Below, piece after piece: positions 34,825 to 44,034 of a DNA stretch of 64,000 nt. The position numbers and the translations under genes are program-made. Location: the NCBI RefSeq assembly GCF_000771405.1, contig NZ_JDUI01000007.1, forward strand, positions 124,001 to 188,000, given 5' to 3'. This DNA comes from Bifidobacterium pullorum DSM 20433 (GTDB lineage Bacteria; Actinomycetota; Actinomycetes; Actinomycetales; Bifidobacteriaceae). Position 1 is the first letter of the stretch; each line of letters starts with the position of its first letter. The notes beneath the pieces are model-generated. The model searched no databases, was not told where the DNA came from, and saw nothing but the letters and a program-made list of their open reading frames with translations.

Positions 34825-35703
34825 ATGAATTTCTTCGAAGCGATCATACTGGGCCTGGTGCAGGCGCTGACCGAGTATCTGCCGGTCTCGTCCAGCGCGC
34901 ATATCCGCATCCTCGGCGATCTGATGTTGGGGTCGGATCCGGGCGCGGCGTTCACCGCCATCATCCAGTTGGGCACCGAACTGGCCGTACTGCTGTATTT
35001 CCGCAAGGACATCATCAACATCCTGACGGCCTGGTTCGGCTGCCTCTTCGGCCGGGAGGGCGGCGATTGGCGCTCCCGCATGGGCGCCAGGAACAAGGAC
35101 GCGCGACTGGGCTGGTACATCATCCTGGGCACCCTGCCGATTCTGGTCTGCGGCCTGCTGTTCAAGGACATGATCGAGACCACGCTGCGCAACCTGTGGA
35201 TCACGGTGACGGTGCTGCTGGTGTTCGGCGTTCTGCTGTGGATCGTCGACGCCAAGTCCCGCCAGATCAAGACGATGGACGAGATGAGCGCCAAGGATGC
35301 GCTCCTGTTCGGACTGGGCCAGATGATGGCGCTGATTCCGGGCGTCTCCCGTTCCGGCGGCACGATCACCGTGGGACGCGCGATGGGATACACCCGTGAG
35401 GCGGCCGTGCGCGTGAGCTTCCTGATGGCGATTCCCGCGGTGTTCGGCGCGGGCATTCTGGAGACGATCAGCGCCATCAAGGACATCAACGAAGGCAACG
35501 CGGGCATGTTCCCGGGCTGGGGACCGACGATCGTGGCGGCCATCGTGAGCTTTGTCGTCGGCTATATCGTGATCATCGGGTTCCTGAAATTCGTCTCGAC
35601 ATTCTCGTACAAGGCGTTCGCGATCTATCGGATCGCCCTGGCCGTGATTGTCGCCATCCTGCTGATCGCGGGCGCGGTGCCGCCGATCGAGGCGGCGGCC
35701 TGA
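34825..35703 (+). CDS. uppP: Undecaprenyl-diphosphate phosphatase
   Basis: A 292-residue integral membrane protein. The two signature segments are ALTEYLPVSSSAH near the N-terminus and PGVSRSGGTITVG in the middle. About eight membrane helices are seen. It recycles the undecaprenyl carrier of cell-wall synthesis and can give bacitracin resistance. ATG 34825 has only a weak GAGGG site. An in-frame ATG at 34795 would add ten polar residues and is possible. Confidence 0.94.
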   Translation: MNFFEAIILGLVQALTEYLPVSSSAHIRILGDLMLGSDPGAAFTAIIQLGTELAVLLYFRKDIINILTAWFGCLFGREGGDWRSRMGARNKDARLGWYIILGTLPILVCGLLFKDMIETTLRNLWITVTVLLVFGVLLWIVDAKSRQIKTMDEMSAKDALLFGLGQMMALIPGVSRSGGTITVGRAMGYTREAAVRVSFLMAIPAVFGAGILETISAIKDINEGNAGMFPGWGPTIVAAIVSFVVGYIVIIGFLKFVSTFSYKAFAIYRIALAVIVAILLIAGAVPPIEAAA

Positions 35704-35734
35704 CGGGTTCCGCGGGAACCACGGGTATCCGATA

Positions 35735-35774
35735 CGTTGGAGGCCTTCCCACACGGGAAGGCCTCCAACGTTTT
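35735..35774. terminator. Strong intrinsic terminator after uppP
   Basis: CGTTGGAGGCCTTCCC-ACAC-GGGAAGGCCTCCAACG is a perfect 16-bp stem followed by TTTT. Its reverse side could also serve the convergent PAC2 gene. Confidence 0.95.
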
Positions 35775-35804
35775 CCACGTCATATCGAAACGAGACAACC
35801 TCGG

Positions 35805-36644
35805 TTATTGCAGGGAGGCGCCCCCGCAGTCCTTGAGGAATTCCTCGGCCTCCCGCACCAGCTGCTCGGCCTGGGGGGCGTCCATCGCCTCCGCGTCATG
35901 CAGACGCGTCTCGTCGTCGTATTCGCTCTCCAGCTTGTGCACGTACCCGGCAAGTTCGTCGTTGCACTGCATCAGCGTCGCGGCCCTGCAACACCATTGT
36001 TCGGCCCTCTGTGCCAGATCGCCCGTATGCAGCGAAACCCCCAACGCCATGGACAGGTGGTCCAGCAGACGCAGCGTCGCCTGGGGGCACTCATCGCACC
36101 CGAGATACTGCGGGATGGACACCCACATCGTCGTGGTGTCGTATCCCTCCTCGCAGGCCATGGCGTCCAGGATGGTGGGGATGCCGACCGGGCCGTTGTA
36201 TTCGCGATCCATCCGGCATTGGCATCCGTTATCGGAAACATCGACCGGCAACGGACGGGTGTGGGGACAGTCCGCGAACATGGCGCCCATGGTGATGATC
36301 CGATCGACCTCGAACTCCTCGGCGATGTGCAGGCTCTGATGACAGTACTCTCGCCACCGGTAGTTCGGTTCCGGGGCGATCTGGGCGAGGATGTGCAGGG
36401 CGGGGGAGACCGCGATGTCGTAGAACGTGGTCTGGGGCCACAGGATGCGCCGGCGTCCCTGAATGCTGCAGGTGATGGGCCGGGCGACCTGGTAATCGTA
36501 GAACCCGTCGCAGCGGATGTGGCGGACCTCGGTCGATTCATACGTGGCCACCAGGTGGCGGATGACGTCGGTGGCCGACTGGCCGGCGTCGTTCCATCCC
36601 TCGAACGCCGCCAACATCACGGTTGTTCTCTGCACTTCACTCAT
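35805..36644 (-). CDS. PAC2 family protein
   Basis: A 279-residue protein beginning with the PAC2 features: AAFEGWNDAGQSATD near the N-terminus, the CDGFYDYQVARP stretch, and VDRIITMGAMFADCPHTRP in the core. The fold is related to proteasome-assembly chaperones. In Actinobacteria the family is widespread, also in species without a proteasome, and its role is not settled. The ATG at 36644 is preceded by GAGGTATGAG. It is convergent with uppP across the shared terminator and divergent from the tRNA cluster. Confidence 0.85.
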   Translation of the reverse strand: MSEVQRTTVMLAAFEGWNDAGQSATDVIRHLVATYESTEVRHIRCDGFYDYQVARPITCSIQGRRRILWPQTTFYDIAVSPALHILAQIAPEPNYRWREYCHQSLHIAEEFEVDRIITMGAMFADCPHTRPLPVDVSDNGCQCRMDREYNGPVGIPTILDAMACEEGYDTTTMWVSIPQYLGCDECPQATLRLLDHLSMALGVSLHTGDLAQRAEQWCCRAATLMQCNDELAGYVHKLESEYDDETRLHDAEAMDAPQAEQLVREAEEFLKDCGGASLQ

Positions 36645-36768
36645 ACCTCATAATGTATCGTGTCCAACCCCCTGGCGACGACTGATTTGCCGTCGGTGAA
36701 GCGGATGCCCGCAAACCGTTGGAATTGCAACGAATTCACATGGTATCCGACAACGCGACACGCCACGT

Positions 36769-36797
36769 TTTGCAAATCACACGAATGTCGTTATAGT
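36769..36797 (+). promoter_or_regulatory. Promoter of the tRNA cluster
   Basis: TTTGCA (36769) or TTGCAA (36770) with TATAGT at 36792-36797 gives a 16-17 base spacer, 43 bases upstream of the first tRNA. The surrounding DNA is AT-rich compared with the genome. Confidence 0.65.
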
Positions 36798-36839
36798 AGT
36801 TACTCGTGCTCAGGCGGCGGGAACGCTGCGGAGAGCATC

Positions 36840-36912
36840 GCGGACATAGCTTAGTTGGTAAAGCGCAACCTTGCCAAGGTTGAGACCGCGGGTTCGAGTC
36901 CCGTTGTCCGCT
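36840..36912 (+). tRNA. tRNA-Gly (GCC), copy 1
   Basis: A 73-base cloverleaf. Acceptor GCGGACA pairs with TGTCCGC and the discriminator is T. The anticodon loop reads TTGCCAA, so the anticodon is GCC. The T loop has GGTTCGAGTCC. CCA is not encoded. It is identical in sequence to the copy at 37267. Confidence 0.97.
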
Positions 36913-36941
36913 CTAAGGTCCGAAGAGTTGACGACCTTTAC

Positions 36942-37012
36942 GGTGGGTTAGCCAAGCGGTTAGGCAGCGGCCTGCAAAGCCGTATAGACGAGTTCGACTC
37001 TCGTACCCACCT
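36942..37012 (+). tRNA. tRNA-Cys (GCA)
   Basis: A 71-base cloverleaf. Acceptor GGTGGGT pairs with ACCCACC and the discriminator is T. The anticodon loop CTGCAAA gives GCA. The T arm has AGTTCGACTC. It lies 29 bases after tRNA-Gly, probably on one transcript. Confidence 0.96.
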
Positions 37013-37052
37013 CTCGGTGGCGGGCGCAAGTCCGCCGGCGAGACGCAGACCC

Positions 37053-37124
37053 GGGCGGTTGGCGCAGTGGTAGCGCACTTCCCTGACACGGAAGGGGTCA
37101 CAAGTTCGAATCTTGTATCGCCCA
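37053..37124 (+). tRNA. tRNA-Val (GAC), copy 1
   Basis: A 72-base cloverleaf. Acceptor GGGCGGT pairs with ATCGCCC (one G-T pair) and the discriminator is A. The anticodon loop CTGACAC gives GAC. It is identical to the copy at 37388. Confidence 0.97.
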
Positions 37125-37160
37125 CTCACGGAGGAGACTCCGTATAACTGAAGAGATTAC

Positions 37161-37233
37161 GGGTGATTGGCGCAGCGGCTAGCGCACTTCCTTCACACGG
37201 AAGGGGTCGTAGGTTCGATTCCTACATCACCCA
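37161..37233 (+). tRNA. tRNA-Val (CAC)
   Basis: A 73-base cloverleaf. Acceptor GGGTGAT pairs with ATCACCC and the discriminator is A. The anticodon loop TTCACAC gives CAC. Its body closely resembles the GAC isoacceptor beside it, suggesting origin by duplication. Confidence 0.96.
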
Positions 37234-37266
37234 CTGGGCTCCCACTTCTCACGGTGGGAATCCTTT

Positions 37267-37339
37267 GCGGACATAGCTTAGTTGGTAAAGCGCAACCTTG
37301 CCAAGGTTGAGACCGCGGGTTCGAGTCCCGTTGTCCGCT
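37267..37339 (+). tRNA. tRNA-Gly (GCC), copy 2
   Basis: Identical over all 73 bases to the copy at 36840. It is followed by a small hairpin region (GACTGGCCGTCATGCC) and a short TTTTTT at about 37374-37379 before the next tRNA. Confidence 0.97.
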
Positions 37340-37387
37340 CCATGACTGGCCGTCATGCCGGATGGTATGGCGGTTTTTTCATGCCCC

Positions 37388-37459
37388 GGGCGGTTGGCGC
37401 AGTGGTAGCGCACTTCCCTGACACGGAAGGGGTCACAAGTTCGAATCTTGTATCGCCCA
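37388..37459 (+). tRNA. tRNA-Val (GAC), copy 2
   Basis: Identical to the copy at 37053. It is the last gene of the cluster. The six genes thus carry Gly-Cys-Val-Val-Gly-Val, with exact repeats of the Gly and Val(GAC) genes. Confidence 0.97.
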
Positions 37460-37670
37460 CCCATACTCTCCCGATGGCGCCGGAACCGGAGTCCGGCACC
37501 ATGTGCGTCGCGGTATGCGGTGAACTGCTGTTCCGCGACTGAACAGGCTCTTCCGGCTTGCGTGGTAATAATAACGGTTGGATATGCAGAGCCAGTCAAA
37601 CGAAGAGAACATGACTTCGGCAATTTGACAGGCAATCAATCTGCTTTCGATACCATTGTCGGGGGTAAGA

Positions 37671-39452
37671 ATGGTCAAGTCCAGAAATGCTGGAAATGAT
37701 TCCGTTTCGCCTGGTCTGGCGAATCTGATTGATTCGTGTTGTTGGAGCGTGCGCAACGCGTTTTCGACGTGTCCGGCGCTGTCCTTGATCGCCACGGTGG
37801 TCACGGTGCTGATATCGCTGGTGCCGAGCGCGCAGACCGTGTTCGTCTCCCGGATGGTCTCGCATATCGCGGACCCGGGCCGGGCGATGTTCTGGGCCTG
37901 CGCGACGGGTTTGGTCGTGGCGGGCTACCTTGCCGCGCAGCAGATCATGTATACGGTCCAGCGGATGGTGCAGATATCGGTCGGGGCACGCTGCCACGAA
38001 CGGATCGACCACGTCTACGCCGCGTTGGATCCACGCGAGATCGCGAATCCCGACGTGATCGAGCTGGGCAGGCAGGCGCGTGAATCGATCGATTCCGGGA
38101 AGCTGCCGATGCAGCCCGTGTCGCTGCTGTCGACGCTGTTCTCCCTGCTCGTGTGCGGCTCGCTGACCGTGACGCTCTGGCGGACCAGTTGGATCGCGGC
38201 GCTGCTGGTTTTGGCGACCTTGTTGCCGTTGACCGTTTCCATGATGTTCTATTCGAAGGAGGACGCGAAACGCTGGCCCGGAATCACCACGGAGCAGCGC
38301 GCCGCGGAATACCGGGAGTCCATGCTGACCTACCAGAGCACGGCCCAGGAGCTGTCGCTCTATGACGCGTCGGACACCGTCGCCGACTGGGCGTCGCGGC
38401 ACCGGAGAGGATATCGGGACCTCAGGCTCGGGTTGGAATCGTTGTCGATCGCCAGCGACGGTGCCGCCGGCATCGTCTCCGTGGTGCTGCTCACCGGCGC
38501 CCTCGCCTCGATGATCGCGTCCGGGGCGTCCGCGTCCATGATCGCGGGCGGCACGACCGGCATCCTGTCGGGCATCATCGCCACCAGCAACGTCGGATAC
38601 TCGATAGGGGAGCTGCTGACCTCGTCCACGGCGGTCGCGGCCTTCCGTCGCTTCATCGGTCTGGACGTGCACGCCCCGCACGCCCGCATGAAGCCCGCGG
38701 CGCCGCACGCCGACTCGATCGCCGTGCGCAACATGGACGTGTTCTACCCGAACAGCGCCACTGCCACGGTCACCGGTGTCAGCCTCAACCTGCGCAAGGG
38801 CGAGATGGTCGCTTTCGTGGGAGCCAACGGCGCGGGAAAGACGACCACGGTCAAGGGGCTGCTGGGCATGCTCGATGTCAGGTGCGACGCACTGGAGATC
38901 GACGGCGTCGACATGACCGGTTCGGGCTACAGCCAACGGCACCGGTACTTCGGGGTCGTGCCTCAGGAGTACGGCCGGTACGAGCTGACGGTGCGCGACA
39001 ACCTGTCCCTGGGCGACCGGCAGGCCCGGGACGACGACCAGCGGCTATGGCGGGCCCTCGAGGGGGCCAGGGCGAACGGGGTCGTGGCCGGACTGCCCGA
39101 CGGACTGGACTCGCAGCTGGGCAACCAGTGGGGCGGGGCCGGACTGTCCGGGGGCGAATGGCAGCGCCTGGCGCTGGCACGGATGGGACTGCGGAACGCG
39201 CCGATACGGATCCTGGACGAGGCCACCAGCAACGTCGACGCCGAAACGGAGGAATCCCTCTTCAAGGACCTGCGCGACAGCGCGAAGGATTACATCACCA
39301 TCGTCGTCTCCCACCGCGTATGGACTCTGCGGGACATGGACCGGATCTACGTGTTCGACCACGGACGAATCGTCGAAACAGGCACCTACGAGCAGCTCAG
39401 CCACGAGGGCACACGATTCGCCGAACTGTTCTCATTCCAGGAACACGAGTGA
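37671..39452 (+). CDS. ABC exporter, fused permease and ATPase
   Basis: A 593-residue protein. Its N-terminal half has about five to six membrane helices. The ATPase half has Walker A GANGAGKTT, a Q-loop in VVPQEYGRYELT, the signature GLSGGEWQRLALAR and Walker B IRILDEATSNVD, then a switch His in VVSHR. The LSGGEWQ form is common in exporters of peptides and bacteriocins, but no precursor peptide or modification gene is seen nearby. ATG 37671 has GGGGGTAAGA before it. TTGACA (37625) and CGATAC (37648) form a possible promoter with a 17-base spacer. Upstream DNA is AT-rich. It sits alone between a tRNA cluster and thrS. Confidence 0.88.
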   Translation: MVKSRNAGNDSVSPGLANLIDSCCWSVRNAFSTCPALSLIATVVTVLISLVPSAQTVFVSRMVSHIADPGRAMFWACATGLVVAGYLAAQQIMYTVQRMVQISVGARCHERIDHVYAALDPREIANPDVIELGRQARESIDSGKLPMQPVSLLSTLFSLLVCGSLTVTLWRTSWIAALLVLATLLPLTVSMMFYSKEDAKRWPGITTEQRAAEYRESMLTYQSTAQELSLYDASDTVADWASRHRRGYRDLRLGLESLSIASDGAAGIVSVVLLTGALASMIASGASASMIAGGTTGILSGIIATSNVGYSIGELLTSSTAVAAFRRFIGLDVHAPHARMKPAAPHADSIAVRNMDVFYPNSATATVTGVSLNLRKGEMVAFVGANGAGKTTTVKGLLGMLDVRCDALEIDGVDMTGSGYSQRHRYFGVVPQEYGRYELTVRDNLSLGDRQARDDDQRLWRALEGARANGVVAGLPDGLDSQLGNQWGGAGLSGGEWQRLALARMGLRNAPIRILDEATSNVDAETEESLFKDLRDSAKDYITIVVSHRVWTLRDMDRIYVFDHGRIVETGTYEQLSHEGTRFAELFSFQEHE

Positions 39453-39563
39453 GTTTCATGCTCATGGCCACTTGTCGTGCGCGCCCCCTATCGTGTGTGC
39501 TGTCAACACCACAGTCCAGGTCTGCACATTGGTACCGCGGACCCCGATAGCAAAGGACATCCC

Positions 39564-41621
39564 ATGGCTGAACAGACCATCTCCATCACGATCAACGACG
39601 AACGGAAGGAGGTGGAAGCAAGCCTCACCGGAACCGAGCTGTTCGCGGAGAACAAGGACATCATCGCCGTGCGTCTGAACGGCGAACCGCGCGACCTGTA
39701 CACGCCGCTGCATGACGGCGACGTGGTCGAACCGATCACCATCGACAGCGAGGATGGCCTGGCCATCATGCGCCATTCGGCCACCCATGTCATGGCGCAG
39801 GCCGTGCAGGAGATCCGCCCGGATGCCAAGCTCGGCATCGGCCCGGTCATCAAGAACGGCTTCTACTACGACTTCGATGTCAAGGACCCGTTCACCCCGG
39901 AGGATCTCAAGGAGATCGAGAAGCGCATGCAGCGGATCATCAAGTCCGCGCAGTCGTTCCGGCGCCGTCCGGTCACCGAGGAGGAGGCCCGCGCCGAGGA
40001 GGCCGACCAGCCGTATAAGCTCGAGCTGATCGGCGACAAGGAGGCCGCGCTCGATCCGGAGGCCGCCACCGAGGTCAGCCAGGCCGAGCTGAGCATGTAC
40101 GACAACGTGGACCGCGAGGGCAACACCGTCTGGAAGGATCTGTGCCGCGGCCCGCACCTGCCGAACACCCGTTTCATCAAGGCGTTCAAGCTTGAGCGCG
40201 TGGCCGCCGCCTACTGGCGTGGCTCCGAGAAGAACCCGATGCTGCAGCGCATCTACGGCACCGCTTGGGCCAGCAAGGACGACCTGAAGGCCTACATGCA
40301 GCGCATGGAGGAGGCCGCCAAGCGCGACCACCGCAAGCTGGGCCAGGAGATGGACCTGTTCTCCTTCCCGGAGGAGCTGGGCCCGGGTCTGGCCGTGTTC
40401 CATCCGAAGGGCGCCGCGATCATCAACGCCATGCAGGACTACTCGCGTGAGATGCACCGCAAGCACCACTACAGCTTCGTGCAGACCCCGCACATCACCA
40501 AGGGCCATCTGTATGAGATCTCCGGCCATCTGCAGTGGTACAAGGACGGCATGTACCCGCCGATGCGCATCGACGAGGAGAAGGACGAGGACGGCAACGT
40601 CATCAAGCAGGGCTTCGACTACTACCTGAAGCCGATGAACTGCCCGATGCACAACCTGATCTTCCGTTCCCGCCAGCGCTCCTACCGCGAGCTGCCGCTG
40701 CGCCTGTTCGAGTTCGGCACGGTCTACCGTTATGAGAAGTCCGGCGTGGTGCACGGCCTGACCCGCGTGCGCGGTCTGACGCAGGACGATTCGCATATCT
40801 ACTGCACCCGCGAGCAGATGCGCGACGAGCTGAAGAACCTGCTGACCTTCGTGCTGAACCTGCTCAAGGACTTCGGCCTGAACGACTTCTACCTGGAGCT
40901 GTCCACCAAGGACGAGCACAAGTTCGTCGGTTCCGACGAGATCTGGGAGGAGGCCACCAACACGCTGGCCGAGGTGGCCAAGGAGTCCGGGCTCGAACTC
41001 GTGGCCGATCCGGGCGGCGCCGCGTTCTACGGCCCGAAGATCTCCGTGCAGGCCCGCGACGCGATCGGCCGCACCTGGCAGGTCTCCACGATCCAGCTCG
41101 ACTTCAACCTGCCGGAGCGCTTCGGTCTGGAGTACATCGCCGCCGATGGCACGCATCAGCGTCCGGTGATGATCCACCGTGCGCTGTTCGGTTCGATCGA
41201 GCGGTTCTTCGCCATCCTGCTGGAGCACTACGCGGGCGCGTTCCCGGCGTGGCTGGCCCCGGTGCAGGTGCTCGGCATTCCGGTGGCCGACGAGTTCGCG
41301 CCGCATCTGGCCGGGTTCGTCAAGTCCCTGGAGGACGAGATGGTCCGTTGTGAGATCGATTATTCGGACGACCGTTTCGGCAAGAAGATCCGCAACGCCT
41401 CGAAGTCCAAGGTGCCGTTCATCCTCATCGTCGGCGAGGAGGACATGTCCAAGAACGCGGTGAGCTTCCGTTTCCGCGACGGCAGCCAGCTCAACGGCGT
41501 GCCGGTGGATCAGGCCAGGGCCTGGATCCTGGAGGCCATCGCCAAGCGCGTGCAGATCAACACCGCGGACGATTTCAAGGCCGCGGTCGGCGAGCCGGTC
41601 GAGGCCGCCGACGCCGAGTGA
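39564..41621 (+). CDS. thrS: Threonyl-tRNA synthetase
   Basis: A 685-residue class II synthetase. The N-terminal TGS domain covers about 1-65. The editing domain has the [11 protein letters not shown] zinc-site motif. The catalytic core has the class II motif 1 to 3 segments ([14 protein letters not shown]-like VYRYEKSG, and [11 protein letters not shown]), followed by the anticodon-binding domain. ATG 39564 follows AAAGGACATCCC. The 111-base leader holds TGGTACCGCGG at 39530-39540, which resembles a T-box core; see findings. A strong terminator follows. Confidence 0.97.
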   Translation: MAEQTISITINDERKEVEASLTGTELFAENKDIIAVRLNGEPRDLYTPLHDGDVVEPITIDSEDGLAIMRHSATHVMAQAVQEIRPDAKLGIGPVIKNGFYYDFDVKDPFTPEDLKEIEKRMQRIIKSAQSFRRRPVTEEEARAEEADQPYKLELIGDKEAALDPEAATEVSQAELSMYDNVDREGNTVWKDLCRGPHLPNTRFIKAFKLERVAAAYWRGSEKNPMLQRIYGTAWASKDDLKAYMQRMEEAAKRDHRKLGQEMDLFSFPEELGPGLAVFHPKGAAIINAMQDYSREMHRKHHYSFVQTPHITKGHLYEISGHLQWYKDGMYPPMRIDEEKDEDGNVIKQGFDYYLKPMNCPMHNLIFRSRQRSYRELPLRLFEFGTVYRYEKSGVVHGLTRVRGLTQDDSHIYCTREQMRDELKNLLTFVLNLLKDFGLNDFYLELSTKDEHKFVGSDEIWEEATNTLAEVAKESGLELVADPGGAAFYGPKISVQARDAIGRTWQVSTIQLDFNLPERFGLEYIAADGTHQRPVMIHRALFGSIERFFAILLEHYAGAFPAWLAPVQVLGIPVADEFAPHLAGFVKSLEDEMVRCEIDYSDDRFGKKIRNASKSKVPFILIVGEEDMSKNAVSFRFRDGSQLNGVPVDQARAWILEAIAKRVQINTADDFKAAVGEPVEAADAE

Positions 41622-41647
41622 CGGCATAGCACCGACGACTCGATGAC

Positions 41648-41680
41648 AACGGGGATGGAGCGGGCTGCTCCATCCCCGTT
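41648..41680 (+). terminator. Terminator after thrS
   Basis: AACGGGGATGGAGC-GGGCT-GCTCCATCCCCGTT is a perfect 14-bp stem, followed by a poor CCGTTAG tract. Confidence 0.8.
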
Positions 41681-41731
41681 CCGTTAGACGTCGCCTACAA
41701 TATGTGATGGCGGTCAACGAAGGAGGCAATC

Positions 41732-42325
41732 ATGGTTGATGAGACGACGCGCGTGGACGATCCCGCACAGTTCCCGCCGCAGGAGGATACGGTCGAACGC
41801 CTGTGGACACCGCAGCGCATGACCTACGTACTGCGCAACGACGAGGGCAAGGTCACCAAGCCGAAATCCAAGGAATGCCCGTTCTGCGCGGGACCGAAGA
41901 AGTCCGACGAGGACGGTCTGATCGCCTGGCGTGGCACGCATGTGTTCGCCATCATGAACCTGTATCCGTACAACGTGGGGCATCTGATGATCTGCCCGTA
42001 CCGCCACGTCAGCTTCATCACCGATCTGGACGACGCCGAGCTGTTCGAATTCGAGAAGGCCACCACGCTGGCGATGACGGTGATGAAGGAGGTCTCGCAC
42101 CCGGACGGCTGGAACATCGGCATCAACCAGGGCGAGGTGGCCGGCGCCGGCATCGCCGCGCACCTGCATCAGCATGTGGTGCCACGCTGGAACGGCGACG
42201 CGAATTTCATGCCGATCGTGGCGCAGACCCGCACGATGCCGATTCTGCTGTCCGACCAGCGCGCCGCCTACGCCGAGGCGTTCGAGCGGCTTGCGCCGCA
42301 GTTCGACCTGCCGTATCACGGCTGA
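41732..42325 (+). CDS. HIT family nucleotide-binding protein
   Basis: A 197-residue protein. HLHQHVVPRW holds the histidine triad (HxHxH). A CPFC pair upstream (ECPFCAGPK) suggests a zinc site, typical of the actinobacterial members. HIT proteins hydrolyse or transfer nucleotidyl groups; the actinobacterial type beside pgsA resembles AP4A phosphorylases/hydrolases. ATG after GAAGGAGGCAATC. The thrS-HIT-pgsA order is conserved in Actinobacteria. Confidence 0.93.
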   Translation: MVDETTRVDDPAQFPPQEDTVERLWTPQRMTYVLRNDEGKVTKPKSKECPFCAGPKKSDEDGLIAWRGTHVFAIMNLYPYNVGHLMICPYRHVSFITDLDDAELFEFEKATTLAMTVMKEVSHPDGWNIGINQGEVAGAGIAAHLHQHVVPRWNGDANFMPIVAQTRTMPILLSDQRAAYAEAFERLAPQFDLPYHG

Positions 42326-42446
42326 GGCTCGGCGACGGGCGACGATCCGCGCCGCGCATGCTCTCTGCATCGCATGATCGCCTAGGCCGGGGTGCCGTGC
42401 AGGACGACGGCGGCAGGCGGCTCGCAAGGAATGAGAAAGGTATACA

Positions 42447-43097
42447 GTGGAACGGTTTCGCAGCGGTTGGAAACGCATCATCGAGCCGATCGCACGCCTG
42501 TGCGTGCGCCTGGGCGTCAGCGCGAACGCCGTGACCGTCATCGGTTCGGTGCTTTCGATTCTGGTGGCGCTGCTGACCGGTGTGACCGGATGGCTGTTCT
42601 GGGGCGCATTCGTGCTGACGCTGCTGGTGCTGTTCGACTCGCTCGACGGGTCGGTGGCCGCGTTGTCGGGCGGCGGTACACGGTTCGGCGCGTTCCTGGA
42701 CTCCACACTCGACCGCATCGCCGACTGGGCCACGTTGGCGGGAATCATCCTGTACGTCAACCTGCACAGCGACCTGTGGTACGACCCGACGGAGACGTCG
42801 TTCCCGGACTACATGACCCCGTACATCACCGGCGTCACGCTGTACGCCATCATGACCTCGTTCGTGACCTCCTACGCCCGCGCCCGCGCCGAATCCGTGG
42901 GTTGCGAGGCCAAGAACGGCGTGGCCACGCGTGCCGACCGTCTGACGATCATCCTGATCGGCATGGCGCTAACCGGACTGACCGGCCAGATCGTCATCCT
43001 CGCCGTGGCGATGACACTGCTGGCCGTGCTCGGCACCATCACCGTCGTCCAGCGCATCCTGGAGGTGCGCCGGCAGATGGAATCCACCGGACTGTGA
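42447..43097 (+). CDS. pgsA: CDP-alcohol phosphatidyltransferase (phosphatidylinositol phosphate synthase-like)
   Basis: A 216-residue membrane enzyme with about six helices. The CDP-alcohol transferase motif is clear: DSLDGSVA, a gap, then RFGAFLDSTLDRIAD, providing the four aspartates that bind metal and CDP. Actinobacterial members in this context make phosphatidylinositol phosphate from CDP-diacylglycerol; phosphatidylglycerophosphate synthase is the alternative. GAGAAAGG precedes the GTG at 42447. Its stop codon lies inside a copy of an interspersed repeat (43089 on). The lipid-mannoside genes that often follow in other Actinobacteria are absent. Confidence 0.85.
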   Translation: MERFRSGWKRIIEPIARLCVRLGVSANAVTVIGSVLSILVALLTGVTGWLFWGAFVLTLLVLFDSLDGSVAALSGGGTRFGAFLDSTLDRIADWATLAGIILYVNLHSDLWYDPTETSFPDYMTPYITGVTLYAIMTSFVTSYARARAESVGCEAKNGVATRADRLTIILIGMALTGLTGQIVILAVAMTLLAVLGTITVVQRILEVRRQMESTGL

Positions 43098-43180
43098 CAC
43101 ATCGTGACCTATCCATCGTCACGCACCGGAATACATTGGACTTCCGACACATCGTGACCGTGATCCATCATCACACCGCG
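43089..43180. repeat. Two direct copies of an interspersed repeat
   Basis: Two copies of a roughly 40-bp sequence with core GACACATCGTGACC start at 43089 and 43138. The second reads on into GTGATC-CATCATCA, as at 57430-57470. The first copy contains the pgsA stop codon. Related copies lie at 44630-44649 (reverse) and 57430-57523 (both orientations). Confidence 0.7.
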
Positions 43181-43271
43181 TGTGCGTCGGTGAGCGAAAT
43201 CCGGGCTTTGTCAGCGAATCGCCTTACAATCGTTTCGTTTGCATACTATCCGTCCATCATGAGGAGCATTC

Positions 43272-44027
43272 ATGTCAGGTCATTCCAAGTGGGCGACCAC
43301 CAAGCACAAGAAGGCCGCCATCGACGCCAAGCGCGGCAAGCTGTTCGCCAAGCTCATCAAGAACATCGAGATCGCGGCTCGTCTGGGCGGCGGCGATCCG
43401 GATGGCAACCCGACCCTGTACGATGCGATCGTCAAGGCCAAGAAGGCCTCGATGCCGGCCGACAACATCAAGCGCGCCGTCAAGCGCGGCTCCGGTGAGG
43501 AAGCCGGCGGCGCCAACTACGAGGAGATCGTGTACGAGGGCTACGCGCCTGCCGGCGTGGGCCTGATCATCGAGTGCCTGACCGACAACCGCAACCGTGC
43601 GGCCGCCGACGTGCGCTCCACCCTGTCCAAGGGCGGCGGCTCGCTGGCCACCACCGGCTCCGTGAGCTTCAACTTCGAGCGCAAGGGCCAGATCGTGGTA
43701 CCGGCCGAAGGCGTGGACTACGACAACCTGTTCGAGATCGCCGCCGAGGCGGGTGCCGATGACGTGGCGGACGAGGATGAGGTCTACACCATCACCACCG
43801 AGCCGAGCGATCTGGTTCCGGTCCGCAAGGCCCTGCAGGAGGCCGGCATCGACTATGATTCCGCCGATATCGTGCAGATGCCGAAGAACGAGGTCGAACT
43901 GAGCCTCGAGGATGCGCGCAAGGTCTCCAAGCTCATCGACAACCTGGACGATCTGGACGACGTGCAGAACATCTACAGCAACTGGACCGCCTCCGACGAG
44001 GTCATGGCCCAGCTCGACGAGGAGTGA
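43272..44027 (+). CDS. yebC: YebC/PmpR family protein (TACO1-like)
   Basis: A 251-residue protein. [20 protein letters not shown] is the YebC N-terminus, with [18 protein letters not shown] in the second domain and the acidic third domain after it. The family has been described as DNA-binding regulators and, more recently, as translation factors that relieve ribosome stalling at proline runs. It precedes ruvC as in most Actinobacteria. GAGGAG before the ATG. Confidence 0.96.
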   Translation: MSGHSKWATTKHKKAAIDAKRGKLFAKLIKNIEIAARLGGGDPDGNPTLYDAIVKAKKASMPADNIKRAVKRGSGEEAGGANYEEIVYEGYAPAGVGLIIECLTDNRNRAAADVRSTLSKGGGSLATTGSVSFNFERKGQIVVPAEGVDYDNLFEIAAEAGADDVADEDEVYTITTEPSDLVPVRKALQEAGIDYDSADIVQMPKNEVELSLEDARKVSKLIDNLDDLDDVQNIYSNWTASDEVMAQLDEE

Positions 44028-44034
44028 TCCGCAC

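Noticed and set aside
36855-37542. Short frames across the tRNA genes
   Set aside because: They are translations of tRNA sequence; the repeated peptide is explained by the duplicated tRNA-Gly.
37433-37804. 123-residue minus-strand frame after the tRNA cluster
   Set aside because: It runs through tRNA-Val copy 2 and the ABC gene start, with no plausible ribosome site.
36840-39452. Integrated prophage or genomic island at the tRNA cluster
   Set aside because: No integrase, no phage genes and no attachment-site repeat of a tRNA 3' end were found; the duplicated tRNAs are whole genes.
39462-41729. 755-codon open frame opposite thrS
   Set aside because: Complete overlap with a certain housekeeping gene and no recognisable domain.
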